A DNA stretch of 64,000 nucleotides from Effrenium voratum. Lineage: Eukaryota > Sar > Dinophyceae > Suessiales > Symbiodiniaceae. Shown here in pieces: positions 1-10,770 of the stretch (its first letter is position 1; each line of letters begins with the position of its first letter). Made by a program: the position numbers and the translations under genes. The notes under the pieces are model-generated. The model saw only the letters and a program-made list of their open reading frames with translations. It ran no database searches and was not told the DNA's origin. The stretch is from assembly GCA_963377175.1 (NCBI GenBank), contig CAUJNA010003013.1, positions 776,073 to 840,072 of the forward strand, in the 5' to 3' direction.

Positions 1-585
1 CGGGTGTGAGTCTCAAACGCTCCAACAAGGCAATGACATCAAGTCCGGATTTTGCATTGTTCCAAAAATAAATAGCCTTTTCGGGCTGTTCAGCTTCGAA
101 AACACAGAAGTTTGAAAACCATTGGGTTTCAGCAACACTGAAAAAAGCCCCACCCTTAAGTACACGCCCCCCCCCCCTTAAATCCATAATTTTGAAAGCC
201 AACAGAGCCAGGCTTTGGAAAAAACCACAGGAAAGGTGGTGCCAGACACTTTTCCAAACCCTATGTGGACAGTGGCTTATTGTTCACTGTTTTGGAGTAA
301 AATCAACAGATTTTACAAGACAAGTTGACTAGCAAATGCAACTCCAGACCCTAAAGGTCTGGTACAAACCCTTTTGTTGTGGAAAGGGCTGCTGAGGTTG
401 GAAAGCTCTGGTGAAATCCATGCCCAGCCACTTCGAACAGCCCTGATCACATTGTTGGCCCAGGCCCCAGGCCTCAGGCCTCAACACAACTTCCAATTCA
501 GGGCAGGTCTGGGCCAACCTTAGAATGGAAAGGATTAGCACAATCCTGTACCATGTGAGAAAAGTGGGAAGGAGGGCCTGCTTTC
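1..585. other. Unassigned non-coding stretch
   Basis: No gene can be supported here. The stretch holds a C homopolymer near 168-178 and short A-rich runs. Around 220-260 and 360-400 it has fragments of the TTTGGAAAA-type sequence that becomes a tandem repeat from 664 on, so it may be the decayed upstream flank of the Lys-rich gene copy that follows. Confidence 0.4.
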
Positions 586-1326
586 ATGTGCAGCCAGGCG
601 GAAAATGAAAACCTGCAAAATGGCTTGCAACTGTTGGACGGGAATACTTTGCGAAAGGTAAATGCTTTGGAAAAGGCACAGGCTTTGGAAAAGGAACAGG
701 CTTTGGAAAAGGCGCAAGCTTTGGAAAAAGCACAGGCTTTGGAAAAGGCACAGGCTTTGGAAAAGGCACAGGCTAAGAGAAAGCTTAAACAACATGACAG
801 TGAAGTGAGCATGGGCAGCCAAGGGTACCAAAACATGTTTGGGAGCCCAGCACCCACAGACAGAGAAACAAAGCCAGTTGCAGCCATGGCCATGGACAGG
901 AGAAGGCCTGGTAGTAAAACAGCACCTTTGGGAAAGGGTGACTTGCACCAGGCTTTGGGGTTTGGCACACAGGCATACAAGAGGCCTGCTGCTTTGGGAA
1001 AGGCTAAGAAGCCGGCTGCTGCTTTGGGAAAGGCAAAAAATCTGCTACTTTGGAAAAGGTGCAAAAAGTTGTGAAGCAGGTGAACAGGAAGCCTTGGGTG
1101 AAAATCTTGAGGACTGAAACCAAGGAGTCAAACCCTAGGGGCTTATAGAGGGACCAAGGAGGAAGGTGGCACCTGGCACCTCATTGTTGAAGTTACAGCC
1201 AAGAGGTGTCCAGAGGGCTATTTGGAAATCATAGATCAGATTTGGACACCTTTGGAAAAGGATCATCTGACAAAGAAAGAAGCTGTGAACCTCAGAGAAG
1301 AGTTGTGCAAAACATGGGGCTGCTAG
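586..1326 (+). pseudogene. Lys/Ala-rich multi-copy dinoflagellate-type protein, broken copy 1
   Basis: The first open part (586-1074) starts MCSQAENENLQNG and runs into six ALEKAQ-type hexapeptides coded by an 18-bp repeat. The protein-like reading then changes frame at an A6 run (1035-1040) and again at a G run (1137-1141). The last frame stays open to a stop at 1324-1326 and reads like the folded end of a protein, with the segments WHLIVEVTAKRCPEGYLEII and LEKDHLTKKEAVNLREELC. From memory, a C-terminal module of this form (VEV, I..I, LEKDHLTKEEA, LR..LC) recurs in multi-copy Lys-rich proteins predicted from Symbiodinium genomes; its function is not known to me. Both breaks sit in homopolymers, so either gene decay or sequencing error could explain them. 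The start at 586 is simply the first ATG. Confidence 0.5.
664..771 (+). repeat. 18-bp coding minisatellite, six units
   Basis: Six direct units of GCTTTGGAAAAGGCACAG or one- to two-base variants lie head to tail. The unit is a multiple of three and codes ALEKAQ/ALEKEQ, so length changes keep the reading frame. The same TTTGGAAAAGG core recurs at 1366-1480, 2850-2950, 3590-3660 and 4010-4150. Confidence 0.9.
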
Positions 1327-1365
1327 ATCACAAGAAGCATTTGGGAAAGTGCATGCTGTGTGAGA

Positions 1366-1480
1366 AAAGCTTTGCTTTGGAAAATGCCATGAGAGGCTTT
1401 GGAAAAGGCCATGAAAGGCTTTGGAAAAGGCCATGAGAGGCTTTGGAAAAAGCCATGAGAGGCTTTTGGAAAAGGCCATA
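1366..1480 (+). repeat. ~21-bp repeat of the TTTGGAAAAGGCCATGA type
   Basis: About four to five units of AGGCTTTGGAAAAGGCCAT separated by GA/AA lie between 1366 and 1480. The fourth unit has an extra T. The array follows the broken Lys-rich gene and shares its core, which suggests expansion of the same coding repeat after the gene was broken. Confidence 0.85.
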
Positions 1481-1599
1481 GATAGCTATGTTTCTACCCT
1501 GAAGCAATCCCAGCATGGGAGTTGCCAGAGAGGGACAATTTTGATGGTAAAACAAATGGCTGCCTGAGCTTTGGGAGGTTTTTCGACTAAGTAGCCCAA

Positions 1600-2760
1600 G
1601 TCATTTTAAAATTTAGAGATGTATCACAAATATATCACTTTACAACACTTTTGTAAAACAAACAAATGGTTGTCAAACAGTGAAGTTGTGAACTTGTTGG
1701 TATGACTGTTTGTTTCCCTGCAGCTTTTCAGCATGAGTATGGCCACACACGCACATGTGCAAACACACGCACACACACTTCACAGCATCACACAGCATCA
1801 GATGGTAGGGAACATAGCAGCAACAGCCGCACAAGTTACAACACAGCAATGTTTAGGTTGGACACATATATAAGTCGTAAGATTACACTGCCTGTTCAAA
1901 GATATTTGGAAAGTTCTTTCCAAAACATATGTGAGGTTGAAAGCTCAACATATTGTCAAAGTGTGTGCCCCACATTCTTTCAATTTGGATATGAAAGTTC
2001 AAAATATTTTAAAATTGTACATTTGTTCTTTCAAAATTAAACCAACCAAAAAGATTTGTTGGTAGTTCACCGAAAACATGTTCAACATTGAACTCATTTT
2101 CAAAACTTATCTTGAAAATTAAGTTCACAATTTTGAAGTTGAAAGTTCAAAGTATTTCGAAAAAATACCTGACACTTTTCCAAATGTACATTCAAAAAGG
2201 AAAACTGTAATTGTAAAGAGTTGTTTACAATTGAAACCAGCAAATCAAATCTGATCAAATCTGATCAAATCTGATCAAAAGTAGTGTTTTGGTCAGATTT
2301 GATCAGATTTGATCAGATTTGAAAAAGTATTATTTCAAAATATTTGTTTAATTTAGTTGTGAAACAATATTTGGTGTACGTCCAAACTTATTTCAAATAA
2401 CTTTGTTTCCAGTTTTTCATGTTAACTCAATGTTGGTGAACTTGTTCAGTTAGCTTTTTAAAAACTCTTTTTATTTCAATTATTTTTCAACGTTTTCAAA
2501 TATTTGGTAAAGTCCTTCCAATTTAAACTCTTCAATTCAAAATGTAAAAACCGAAATCTTTTTATTGTACACATTTTTGAGAGTTTCAGTTTTGTTCATC
2601 TGAAACCTGGTCAAGTTAAAGTTTTTCTTACTTCTAAACTGTTTCAGTTTGAAATCTTGTCAGTTTGCACAAACATATTTCAACAAATCTTTTTCAAATT
2701 GAAATCTTTTGGGATTAAGGTATATTTGTCTCAAACTTTTTTCAAAGCACTACTTGCCCA
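1600..2760. other. AT-rich block built of degenerate TTGAAA/TTTCAA motifs
   Basis: This stretch is clearly richer in A and T than its surroundings. It is full of short TTGAAAGTTCAAA-like and TTTCAAA-like words on both strands. The open frames at 1702-2040 and 2504-2839 code only F/K/S/L-rich low-complexity peptides and do not look like genes. A CA-rich microsatellite-like patch lies at about 1740-1790 and a long hairpin at 2245-2322. Confidence 0.5.
2245..2322. repeat. Near-perfect long hairpin built of 10-bp units
   Basis: Positions 2245-2274 and 2293-2322 are exact reverse complements over 30 bp. The left arm repeats the decamer CTGATCAAAT. Pairing extends inward through CAAAA (2276-2280) and TTTTG (2287-2291), leaving a loop of about six bases. 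The arms are themselves tandem GATC-containing units. Confidence 0.95.
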
Positions 2761-2820
2761 CAGCTTGTTGGCTCAAACAACAGATAGCCAACTGTCAAGC
2801 TGCTCAAACCTGAAGCTGGG

Positions 2821-4007
2821 ATGGTTAAGAAGGCCATGAAAGCCATGAAGTCAGGTTTGGAAAAGCCTGTGAAGAAGTCAGGTTTGGAAAAGCCTGTGAT
2901 GAAGTCAGGTTTGGGAAAGCCTGTGATCAAGTCAGCCTCGGGAAAGGCAAAGGCAAAAGCAAAGGCCAAGAGCATGTTGAAAAACAAACTGACAAAACCA
3001 ATTTGGAAAAGTTGGGAAATATGACTTTGGATGAGAAGATTGAAGCAGCAGCAAAGACTGGAGGCACTGCTGAAGAACAAGCAATTGTTCTCAAGGAAAG
3101 CCTCACCAAAGAGGAGCATGGAAAGGTATGGGGCAGGCACCAGACACACCTGCAGAAAAATCCTTTGGAAAAGGGGGAGCTGGAAGGCCTGTCAAAGAAA
3201 GAAAAAGGCATGAAGGCTGCTGAGTGGCTGATGAGAACAGCTGCCAAGAAATACCTTCATGTCACGAGGGAAGTAGCTGCTCAAGAGTCTTTGGAAAAGG
3301 ACAACACTTGGAAGTCAGAGAAACAAATGCTGGACTAATTTGATTGGCAAGAGCTCCAGGCCCACCTGGCCTCAGGCAGGGTCACCTGGAGGCATGACCC
3401 TCGCACCCCCTCTGTCTACCAATGCAAAGACTTGCAATCCTACAAAGGATCTGTGGTGGTCAATAGAGGGCAGAGATGGCAGCAAGGCCAAGAGATGGAG
3501 CCTGGTGAAGAGGAAGGTCAGCAGTTTGACCAGCTCTATCACCAAGAGGCAATGGGGCTTGGCCTTGCAGACATCTCTGGCAAAGGCTTTGGGAAAGGCC
3601 AGCTCAAGGGCAAGGAAAGCTCTGGAAAGGGCAAGGGCAAAGGCTTTGGAAAAGGCAACAAGAAGTCTGAGCTGTTGGCCATCAAAGACAATGAGGGTCA
3701 GGAGGAGGGAGAAGAAGAGGAAGGGGAAGACACACTGAAGGAAGCTTTGAAAAAGGCCAGCTCCAGATTGAGCCAGAAGGGCAAAGCTGGAGCCCAGGGT
3801 TGGTCCACCTCACTCAGCAAGATGTTGGCGCAGCTGAAAACGGTTTTGCATGGCAAGAAGGAAGTCAAACCCCAAGCTGTGAAGCAGCTTCTGGAGGAAA
3901 CTGCCAAAGTTGCGAAAGGTGCAAAGAATGAAACAAAGGAATTGAAGCAGCTGGCCAACAAGGAGGCATCAGTGGCTGGCAGCAAAAGATCCAGAAGCAG
4001 CAAGTGA
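2821..4007 (+). pseudogene. Lys/Gly-rich multi-copy dinoflagellate-type protein, copy 2, nearly full length
   Basis: The first frame starts at ATG 2821 and codes a very basic N-terminus, MVKKAMKAMKSGLEKP, then tandem SGLEKPV-type units and a KAKAKAKAK tract. Near 2990-3003 the protein-like reading moves to a second frame beginning around NLEKLGNMTLDEKIEAAAK. This continues to a TAA at 3336-3338. The same frame stays open beyond the stop (codons FDWQELQAHLASGR follow) and runs to 4007. The later part has GKGFGKG repeats, an acidic stretch (EEGEEEEGEDTLKEALKKA) and a basic SKRSRSSK end. As I remember them, similar proteins exist in many copies in Symbiodinium genomes, with no established function. 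One frameshift and one nonsense codon are all that break this copy; an unspliced intron at the first break cannot be ruled out. Confidence 0.55.
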
Positions 4008-4179
4008 AACTTTGGGAAAGGCTTCTCCAAAGTGTGGACAAGCAAAGGCCTTTGCATAAGATGCGCCTTTGGGAAAGGGCAGTTTTGGAAGAGAAAGATG
4101 CCTTTGGGCAGCTTTGGAAAAGGAAAGAAAGAAGAGCCTTTGGGAAAGGGCACATGAGTAGTTTGGCACAGCATTCCTA

Positions 4180-5842
4180 AAAAGGAAATGGATCTTGCGC
4201 AAGTAGCGATTTGCAAGCAAAATGGTGCGGGAAGGTGGCTCAGGTTATCACCCTTAAGGGTTTGTAATGTTTAAGTTTTTTTTGGGGTCTTAATCCTGAA
4301 AATTGATTTTCCACAGACTCCTATAGGGCATGGTTTAGGTTGCTCCAGTTTTTTGCGCAGTCTGCAAGTTCAAAGAAACTTGCTGCATGTACTTTGGCAT
4401 TTTGGAAAACTGTCAGCTGTGTGGTGTGTTTTCACTGTTTTTTGAAATGTGTTTTCTTGAGTTTCTTTTTGTTTCTTTTTGATTTCCGTTTTGATTTTTG
4501 CTGTTGAAACCTATTCTTTTTCTGTTTGGTTTTTGCCTTTAAAGAATCAAATTGAGAGAGTTGATTTGCCAACCCTTAAAATTAAATGTTTTGATTCTAA
4601 TCAAAAAGCGATGCTCAGGGAAGGACGAGCACGCCAAGAAGGTGGAGCACGTCAGGAGGGTTCTCTCCCTTCCATGCCACAGGTGCATGACGGAAAGCGT
4701 TTTCGGGGCACACCTGTGCACCGCCTCTGACACGGACGGCGGCGCACCTGCACCGACGGCGTGATGCCATGTCTATCGGGCTGGCCCTCTATTCGCAGTC
4801 CCTCGCGGTGCCCATGCTGCTAGAAGAAATCATTGTGGGAGTTAATATTTGCTGTCACCGAAAGGTCCTAAAGATGAAAAGAGGATGAAGATAAAGGCTG
4901 GAAGGACCTGACAGCGAGGGAACAGGAAAGATATTATGTCCCTTCTGTAGCCACCAAATAACCTCCAATAAAGACAAACAGGTGGCTACATCATATTATT
5001 TCCTTATCTTCGCTTCTATCGTTTATCCTCATCCATAATAACCGACGGGAAAGGTCCTGAACTAACCTACAAACACAAATCCAAAACAGCGCCTTCAAGA
5101 CATCTCCCTTCGCATCGCGAGGAAGAATTGGTGATAGGTATGGGTCAGAACGGCTCAACACAGCTGATGACCCATGCCACGGACAGCAGGCACAGTTTCA
5201 ACCACTGGGCATCGAGATTTTGGAAGGATTGTGCGTTGCACGTTGTTGGTAGCGGCGTGGGGAGGTCAATTCTGGTTAACGCTCATGTTACGAATAGCAA
5301 CGTTGAGCCAGAGACCCCTCTGTCTTAATTGGTTGGTTTGGAAAGCCCTATCATCAACGCCATGTCCCCTCTTTCAAACACATGAAATCATCGACGAAGA
5401 CCGTGGCCCAAAGGTGTTGAAAAAATCGAACACGCAAGAGGCGAAGAGTCAAGTTAAGCAGTAGGAAACCAGCGTGCCAGATTGGCTGGCAGCTGGATGA
5501 CCACGACTCGCTATCACAAAGACCTCCCCAAAATGAGCGCGCGCAGTCGGCCAAACTGCCTTGAAGGTGTTCTTGATTGGGAACCTGCTGGGTAGACACT
5601 TCTTAAACACAGCTTACCGAGCTTTAATCGAATCTCAACAAACCGCACTGCTGCTGCAACAAAACCTGCCAGCAGTACTGGTGCCATGCCTGTCATCAGT
5701 ACTGACGCCACGCCTGCCTGCCACGCGAATCATAATCATCTTGTCGCAATGATAATGCTGTCTCATCATCATTTCCAGTTGACAAAACTGTTGGCTGACT
5801 CAATACACAATCAGGCTGAGACTTCTAAACTTCCGACAACCG
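4180..5842. other. Gene-poor stretch
   Basis: No convincing coding region is seen. It contains one clear stem, TGTAGCCACC (4946-4955) with GGTGGCTACA (4981-4990), whose flanks (GGAAAGATATTATG and CATATTATTTCC) also partly pair. The short open frames here lack any family resemblance. Confidence 0.4.
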
Positions 5843-6631
5843 TTAAAAATCTGTCCTGCCAGACACCTTTGTCCAAAGTCGAAATCTGACGAAAACAACA
5901 TCAATGTAGCAAAACTCACGCGAAGTTTGAATCAGGTTTAAGCAAAATTTCTCCAAAATTTCGCATGGGGCAACGAGCGGTAAAACAAACACCCCTGATT
6001 GAAGACCTCCAATTCGAAGTAGGACATACTCTCCGGGAGCAGGCTTGTTCCTTTCCCCGCGGCCCAGCGTAGACTTCCCGGATCTCTGTGACCATCTGCC
6101 GCCCGAGGTGCTGGAGTGGATCATCCTTGTAACTCCTGGCCTCACAGCTTCGCCCTGGCGCTGTTTGAAGACCTTCCGAGACAACCGGGTGTTGGGCTTC
6201 GGCGGTGGTCCTTCAGTCAGTTCTCTCCCACTGCCTGGCCTGGCAAGCGCTTGATACCTCAGCAGAAGCAGGGGCCCAAGAAGGTGCGTGGATTGGATGC
6301 CTGGTCCCGGTTCTGGCGACTCACAGGTGCAGGTGTGGAGCGCCTTCAGCCACTTCCATGTTGTGGAGATCTTGGCCGGGTCCACCTGCCGGATGATGTC
6401 CGTGGACTGTGACCTGAACCCATTGAAGAACATGACGGAAGATGCTAAAATCGCATAGTCGTGGTCTTGGACTGTTCCTGTTGCCTTTGCTGCGCCGGCG
6501 GCGCCCGTCCAGCTCCGTGTCACATGCCACGCGCAGTGTGGAGAACGCACCTTCCCGTTCACACTCGTTCCCGTGTCCCCACCAATGACCAGGCCAGTGT
6601 CTGGGTGTGGGTGGCCGCCAACTCCTAACAC
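5843..6631 (-). CDS. Unrecognised open reading frame
   Basis: A 262-codon open frame on the minus strand in GC-rich sequence. I recognise no domain in it. Parts such as FFNGFRSQSTDIIRQVDP look protein-like. The opposite strand also has a weakly protein-like segment (6045-6254, with LPPEVLEWI). In GC-rich dinoflagellate DNA an opening of this length can arise by chance, so it should be treated as hypothetical. Confidence 0.2.
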   Translation of the reverse strand: MLGVGGHPHPDTGLVIGGDTGTSVNGKVRSPHCAWHVTRSWTGAAGAAKATGTVQDHDYAILASSVMFFNGFRSQSTDIIRQVDPAKISTTWKWLKALHTCTCESPEPGPGIQSTHLLGPLLLLRYQALARPGSGRELTEGPPPKPNTRLSRKVFKQRQGEAVRPGVTRMIHSSTSGGRWSQRSGKSTLGRGERNKPAPGEYVLLRIGGLQSGVFVLPLVAPCEILEKFCLNLIQTSREFCYIDVVFVRFRLWTKVSGRTDF

Positions 6632-6785
6632 GCTCTGAAAAGGCTCTCTTTTGCGGATTCTTGGAGAGAGAGCCAGGGTTCGTTCGGGGTTGGCTGCCCC
6701 TGCTCTGTGCTCTGAAAGCTCCGAAAGGAATCACGTGAGAGGTCACAACCCCCACAAGAAAAGCACAAGATCCCCCAAGCCCTTA

Positions 6786-6905
6786 TAGACAGTCACAAGC
6801 GACCCCACACCCCGTTTTGACGGTCGCAAGCAACCCGATTTTGACGGTCGCAAGCATTGCTTGCGACTCCAATTTCACGGTCACAAGCGACCGCCCGACC
6901 GCGCG
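6786..6905. repeat. Array of GGTCGCAAG-type motif, left copy
   Basis: Four direct copies of a GGTCGCAAGC(A/G)ACC-like core (near 6789, 6823, 6847 and 6879) and one inverted copy (GCTTGCGACTCC) are spaced by TTTTGAC/AATTTCAC linkers. A related array lies at 8885-9025 on the other side of the telomere-like block. Confidence 0.75.
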
Positions 6906-7584
6906 CAAATTAATCTTTGGCAGCTTCAGCCCACAAATCGCATCTTTTAAGCACATGGCTCCAGCACCAAAGAAGAAATTTACACGACATCTCTCAGCAC
7001 CAGTTACTTGCGCAAGTCCGTGGCGAGCGAGCTTGGGACACAAGACCCTGAACACTTGGGCGACGGAGTCAAGCCTTTGGTAACAGCCTGGCGTGAATTG
7101 ACTTCTTCCATCCCACAAGTCGCGCAGCTTCGGCACACTTCCACCTGCTGCGAGCAGACTCCCATCATGTTCAACTTGGACAACACGGTGGGCCTGGACA
7201 GAATCATCGAGGTTTTTGACTGCCTGCAATCCCTGACCGGAAGGGAAATTTATTTGCTGCGTCGCTTGGCGCATGAGGAAATCCATTGCAAAACCTCCCG
7301 CCAGCGAGAGATTCAGAACCCTGCGGGTCTCGAAACTTTGAGGGATCGCACAGCGGCCGGTTCACGGGGAACCGACTCCGAGATAAATCAATGGCCCGAG
7401 AAGCCGAGGGAGCCGTTTTCTTTCAGCTCCAAGCTCCTTTCCTGCGATGCCCCCCAGAAAACCATCGCATTAATTGTCAACGCTTGACCTCACGGATTTG
7501 TGTCCTGAAGTTCCAGCCTAGCGCAGCTTCATTTTTGATGAAGCATGAAGCGCCCCGCCGCGGCAATGAAAAGCCCCCCCCCTA

Positions 7585-8790
7585 AAACCCCTCAACACTA
7601 ACATCCCTGAACCCTTCAACCCCTAAAGCCCTAAAACTCCTAAGCCGTAGAACCCACAAACCACAAAACTAAACCCTAAAACCCCTAAACCTAAAACAAT
7701 TAAACTCAAAAAAACCCAAGCCCTAAAACCCCAATTCCCTAAAATCCAAGAACCCTACAATCCCAAAAGCCATGAAACACTAAAACCCTAAAATCCCTGA
7801 GCCCTAAAATCCTTAAACCCTAAAACCAAAATCCCTTAAAACCGCTAAATCCTAAAACCCCTAGGCCGTAGAATTCACCAACCAAAAACCCTTAAACCTA
7901 AAACCACTAAACTCTTAAACTAAAATCATTACACCCTAAAACCATAAAACCGTAACCCCCCTAAAATCTAAAACCCCTAACCCTTGGTCCCTAAACCCTA
8001 AAACCACTAAACCATAAAACCCCTCAATCCCCCACCCCACCCTAAAACCGCTAAACCCTTACTCCCTAAACCCTGAAACCCCTAAAATCTGAAACCCCTC
8101 AACCCTAAATCCCCCAACCCTTAACCAACCAAACCCTACAACCAGTAAAATCCAAAACCCTACAATCCCTAAACCCTAAAACCATTAAACCCCCAAGCCC
8201 CTAACCCACGAAACCCCTCAACCACTAAAACCCTAAAATCGCTAAACCCTCAAACCACTAAACCCTAGCAAACCAAAGAAGACAAAACCCTAAAACCCTT
8301 AAACCCTATGTTAATACCTAAACCCTTATCGCACTAAACCCTAAAACCAGTACACCCTAAAACCCCTAAACCCTAAAGCCAGTACACCCTAAACCTAAAA
8401 CACCCACACCCTAAATCCTTAAACCCTTAATCCACTAAACCCTGAGACCAATAAACCCTAAAACCCCCTAAAGCCCTACAATTCCTGAAGCCTAAAACCA
8501 CTAAACCCTTAAAACCCTGAAGCCCTAAAATGCCGAAACCCTAAAACCTAAACCCCTAAACCCTAGGACCCTTAAACCCTTAAGACCCTAAATGGCTAAC
8601 CCCTCAAACCACTAAACCCTAAAACCCCTACTTAATTCCTAAACGCTACAACCATTAAACCCGTAACGCATTAAACCCTTTACTCCTAAACCCAAAAATC
8701 CTTAAGCCTTAAAACAAAACCACTAAACCCTAAAACCCCTAAACCCTAAAACCCCTAATCCCTTAAACCCCCAAACCCTAAAACCCCTAA
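7585..8790. repeat. Degenerate CCCTAAA telomere-like array
   Basis: About 1.2 kb are made almost entirely of AAACCCTAAAACCCCTAAACCC-like sequence with many base changes and spacer slips. The core CCCTAAA is the complement of TTTAGGG, the plant-type telomere repeat also reported from dinoflagellates. The array is internal and heavily mutated, so it is an interstitial telomere-like tract rather than a working chromosome end. The plus strand carries the C-rich strand throughout. Confidence 0.85.
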
Positions 8791-8884
8791 GAGTCTGCAG
8801 GCTGGATTTTGTGGCAGGAGAGCTATCTACTGGACGGGTGCCGGCGTGGCAGGTGCAGTATTTTGGCGCAGTACTTGCAGAAGA

Positions 8885-9025
8885 GACGAAAGGCGCAAGT
8901 GACCCTCATTTTATGGTTGCAAGTGGCTCAAGCGGCCTTGCTGTTCGCAAGTGGCCCTAATTTACGGTCGCAAGTGACCCATGGTCGTAAGTGACCCCAA
9001 TCCTTTGGTTGCAAGTGACCCCCGC
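8885..9025. repeat. Array of GGTCGCAAGTGACC-type motif, right copy
   Basis: Six direct copies of a GGTCGCAAGTGACCC-like core (near 8888, 8914, 8943, 8966, 8981 and 9007) are linked by AATTTA- or ATTTTAT-type spacers. The core is an imperfect palindrome (GGTC...GACC). It mirrors the array at 6786-6905 across the CCCTAAA block. Confidence 0.8.
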
Positions 9026-10770
9026 CACAACCTTTGTGCGCGTTGCGCTTGAAAGTCGCGAGCGCGGCCGTAAGTGTTTTTGGCAAGAACAAGGGCCGTG
9101 AAACAGTCGCATGAAACGAGCGCCAAAAGTCAACATCTTTCGGGCGATGCCCAATTCAACTTGAATGCATATCCTTGCCAGTTGCCAGGCCATGCTTGCC
9201 GGGATTGAGTCGAGCGCCAGCAGCTCGGTGAGTTGCGTGCGAACAGACGACCACCACTGGCACGGTTGCGGCACAGGTAGTCAACAAGAATGAGACCAGC
9301 GAAATCGTGGACGCTTATGTGACTGCCACGCCTTTTGAATGCAATCTGTGATGCAACCCAGAAACTCGTGAGCTGCGCGGCAAACTCGGCACAAGTGTTT
9401 GCCGGGATCAGGGCACCTTTCGGCCATGTTGAATATCAGACGCGCAACCTGGTTTTCAGGAGGTTTTCTTTGTGAGTCAGCTGAAGATGGTCATGATGCT
9501 GTCAACGGTGGTCCTCTTCCCTTCAACTTCAGGTGGGGGGACGAGGCTAGCTACACCTCTGACAGCTTTGACGGGCGCGCGCGCCACGCTTGAGACATTG
9601 ACCCAGCCATCCTGCGTTCTCAAACATCGAGACAAACCCATACGCAAGCACATGACAGAGCATCCCCAATTGTTTAGTCCGAAAATGGGGGGGGCGTCTA
9701 CTTGTGCCATTGCCTTTTTCGTTTCCCCTGGGCGCGAAGAAGTTACATTGTCTGCTTGCATTATTGCCAAGTCTACTTAAGTATTGCCAAGGCCCCCTCC
9801 CAGATTCCCACTTCGGCTTTATTATTTTCTGGGCCTGCGGCCTCTAGCCGGCTACGCCTCTTTGAAGTTATACCACCACCTAAACCCCAGATAATGCCGG
9901 GGATGCCGGCTTTCTGGGCCCCATCCGGGCCCCAACCCAGAAGGCTGACATGGGGTCGCGCGCGCGCGCGCCAGAGGACCCCAAAAAAGCAGCCCAAAAA
10001 GAGCAGCCCGCAAGCCAGGCCGGAAACGCAAATGCAACAAAACACCGTAAATAGCAGCGTTTCGTGGCTGGGGTGTCGCGCGCCAGAAGGCCCGAAAACC
10101 AACGCGAAAAAAGCAAGGACCGCGCAGCACGCGAGCCAGCCACAGCAAAAGCAAATCGGACAGAACGACAGCCCAACGCTCAGCACTGCAGGTTTTGGCG
10201 GTATTTACAGCGTTTTGTAGAGCGAGGACCCAGCATCGCCGGCATGCCCGGCAGCGCTTGGCGCCAAAATGCGCAAAAATGAGCCTTGCTTATACCCCTC
10301 CGATACCTACTTAAAAACAGTGCTTTTTGGTTGGAGAGGCTTTTTGGAAGGAAGTCTTGATGATGCAGACCAAGCCCCGCTGAAGCATCACCCAGGCCCA
10401 ACCCCAGACCCTGACGATGTCAGTCACATGGCCTAAACCATGCACACACGCGATGTTTCGCGAGGGTTTCCCACAGTCAAGCAAAACCGCAAGCCCGAGC
10501 TGGTGATGCAGAGGTGCCGGATTTAGGCCGCGCATCACGACCAAGTCTTGGTTGTCCAAGACAAAAAAGGCAGGTCTTGCATCCCCAGCATCCCTAGCAT
10601 CACGCTAGAGACCAGCAGGATGATGCTGGTGAAGCTGGGGATGCAACCGCCGCCTTGGCAAAAAAGGCGATGCCCCCAAACGATTTGTCCTTTTGCGGGA
10701 GTTTTTTGGTTGAGGGATCAACAATACAGTTCAGACCGGTAGTCTAACGAGGACCAACCCCGAACTTCTC
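9026..10770. other. Gene-poor stretch between repeat blocks
   Basis: Several overlapping GC-driven open frames occur on both strands (for example 9702-10220 plus and 9773-10186 minus). None shows a family signature and they are mutual shadows. A single copy of the GCCAAGGCCCCCTC-AGATTCCCA repeat that later forms tandem units (12952-13300) lies at about 9765-9830. Confidence 0.4.

Noticed and set aside
586..948. Minus-strand frames rich in FPKPVPFPK/LFQSLCLFQ
   Set aside because: They are the complement of the 18-bp LEKAQ-coding repeat.
2766..2774. TTGGCTCAA just upstream of the Lys-rich gene as a spliced-leader relic
   Set aside because: Only nine bases match and the upstream half of the leader does not align; such a match is expected by chance in this window.
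6045..6254. Possible F-box-like segment (LPPEVLEWI)
   Set aside because: Only nine residues resemble the motif, the rest does not fit, and the opposite strand is equally open.
9702..10220. 172-codon plus and 137-codon minus frames as genes
   Set aside because: They overlap on opposite strands, are driven by GC-rich sequence, and contain a CG-repeat patch; no domain on either strand.
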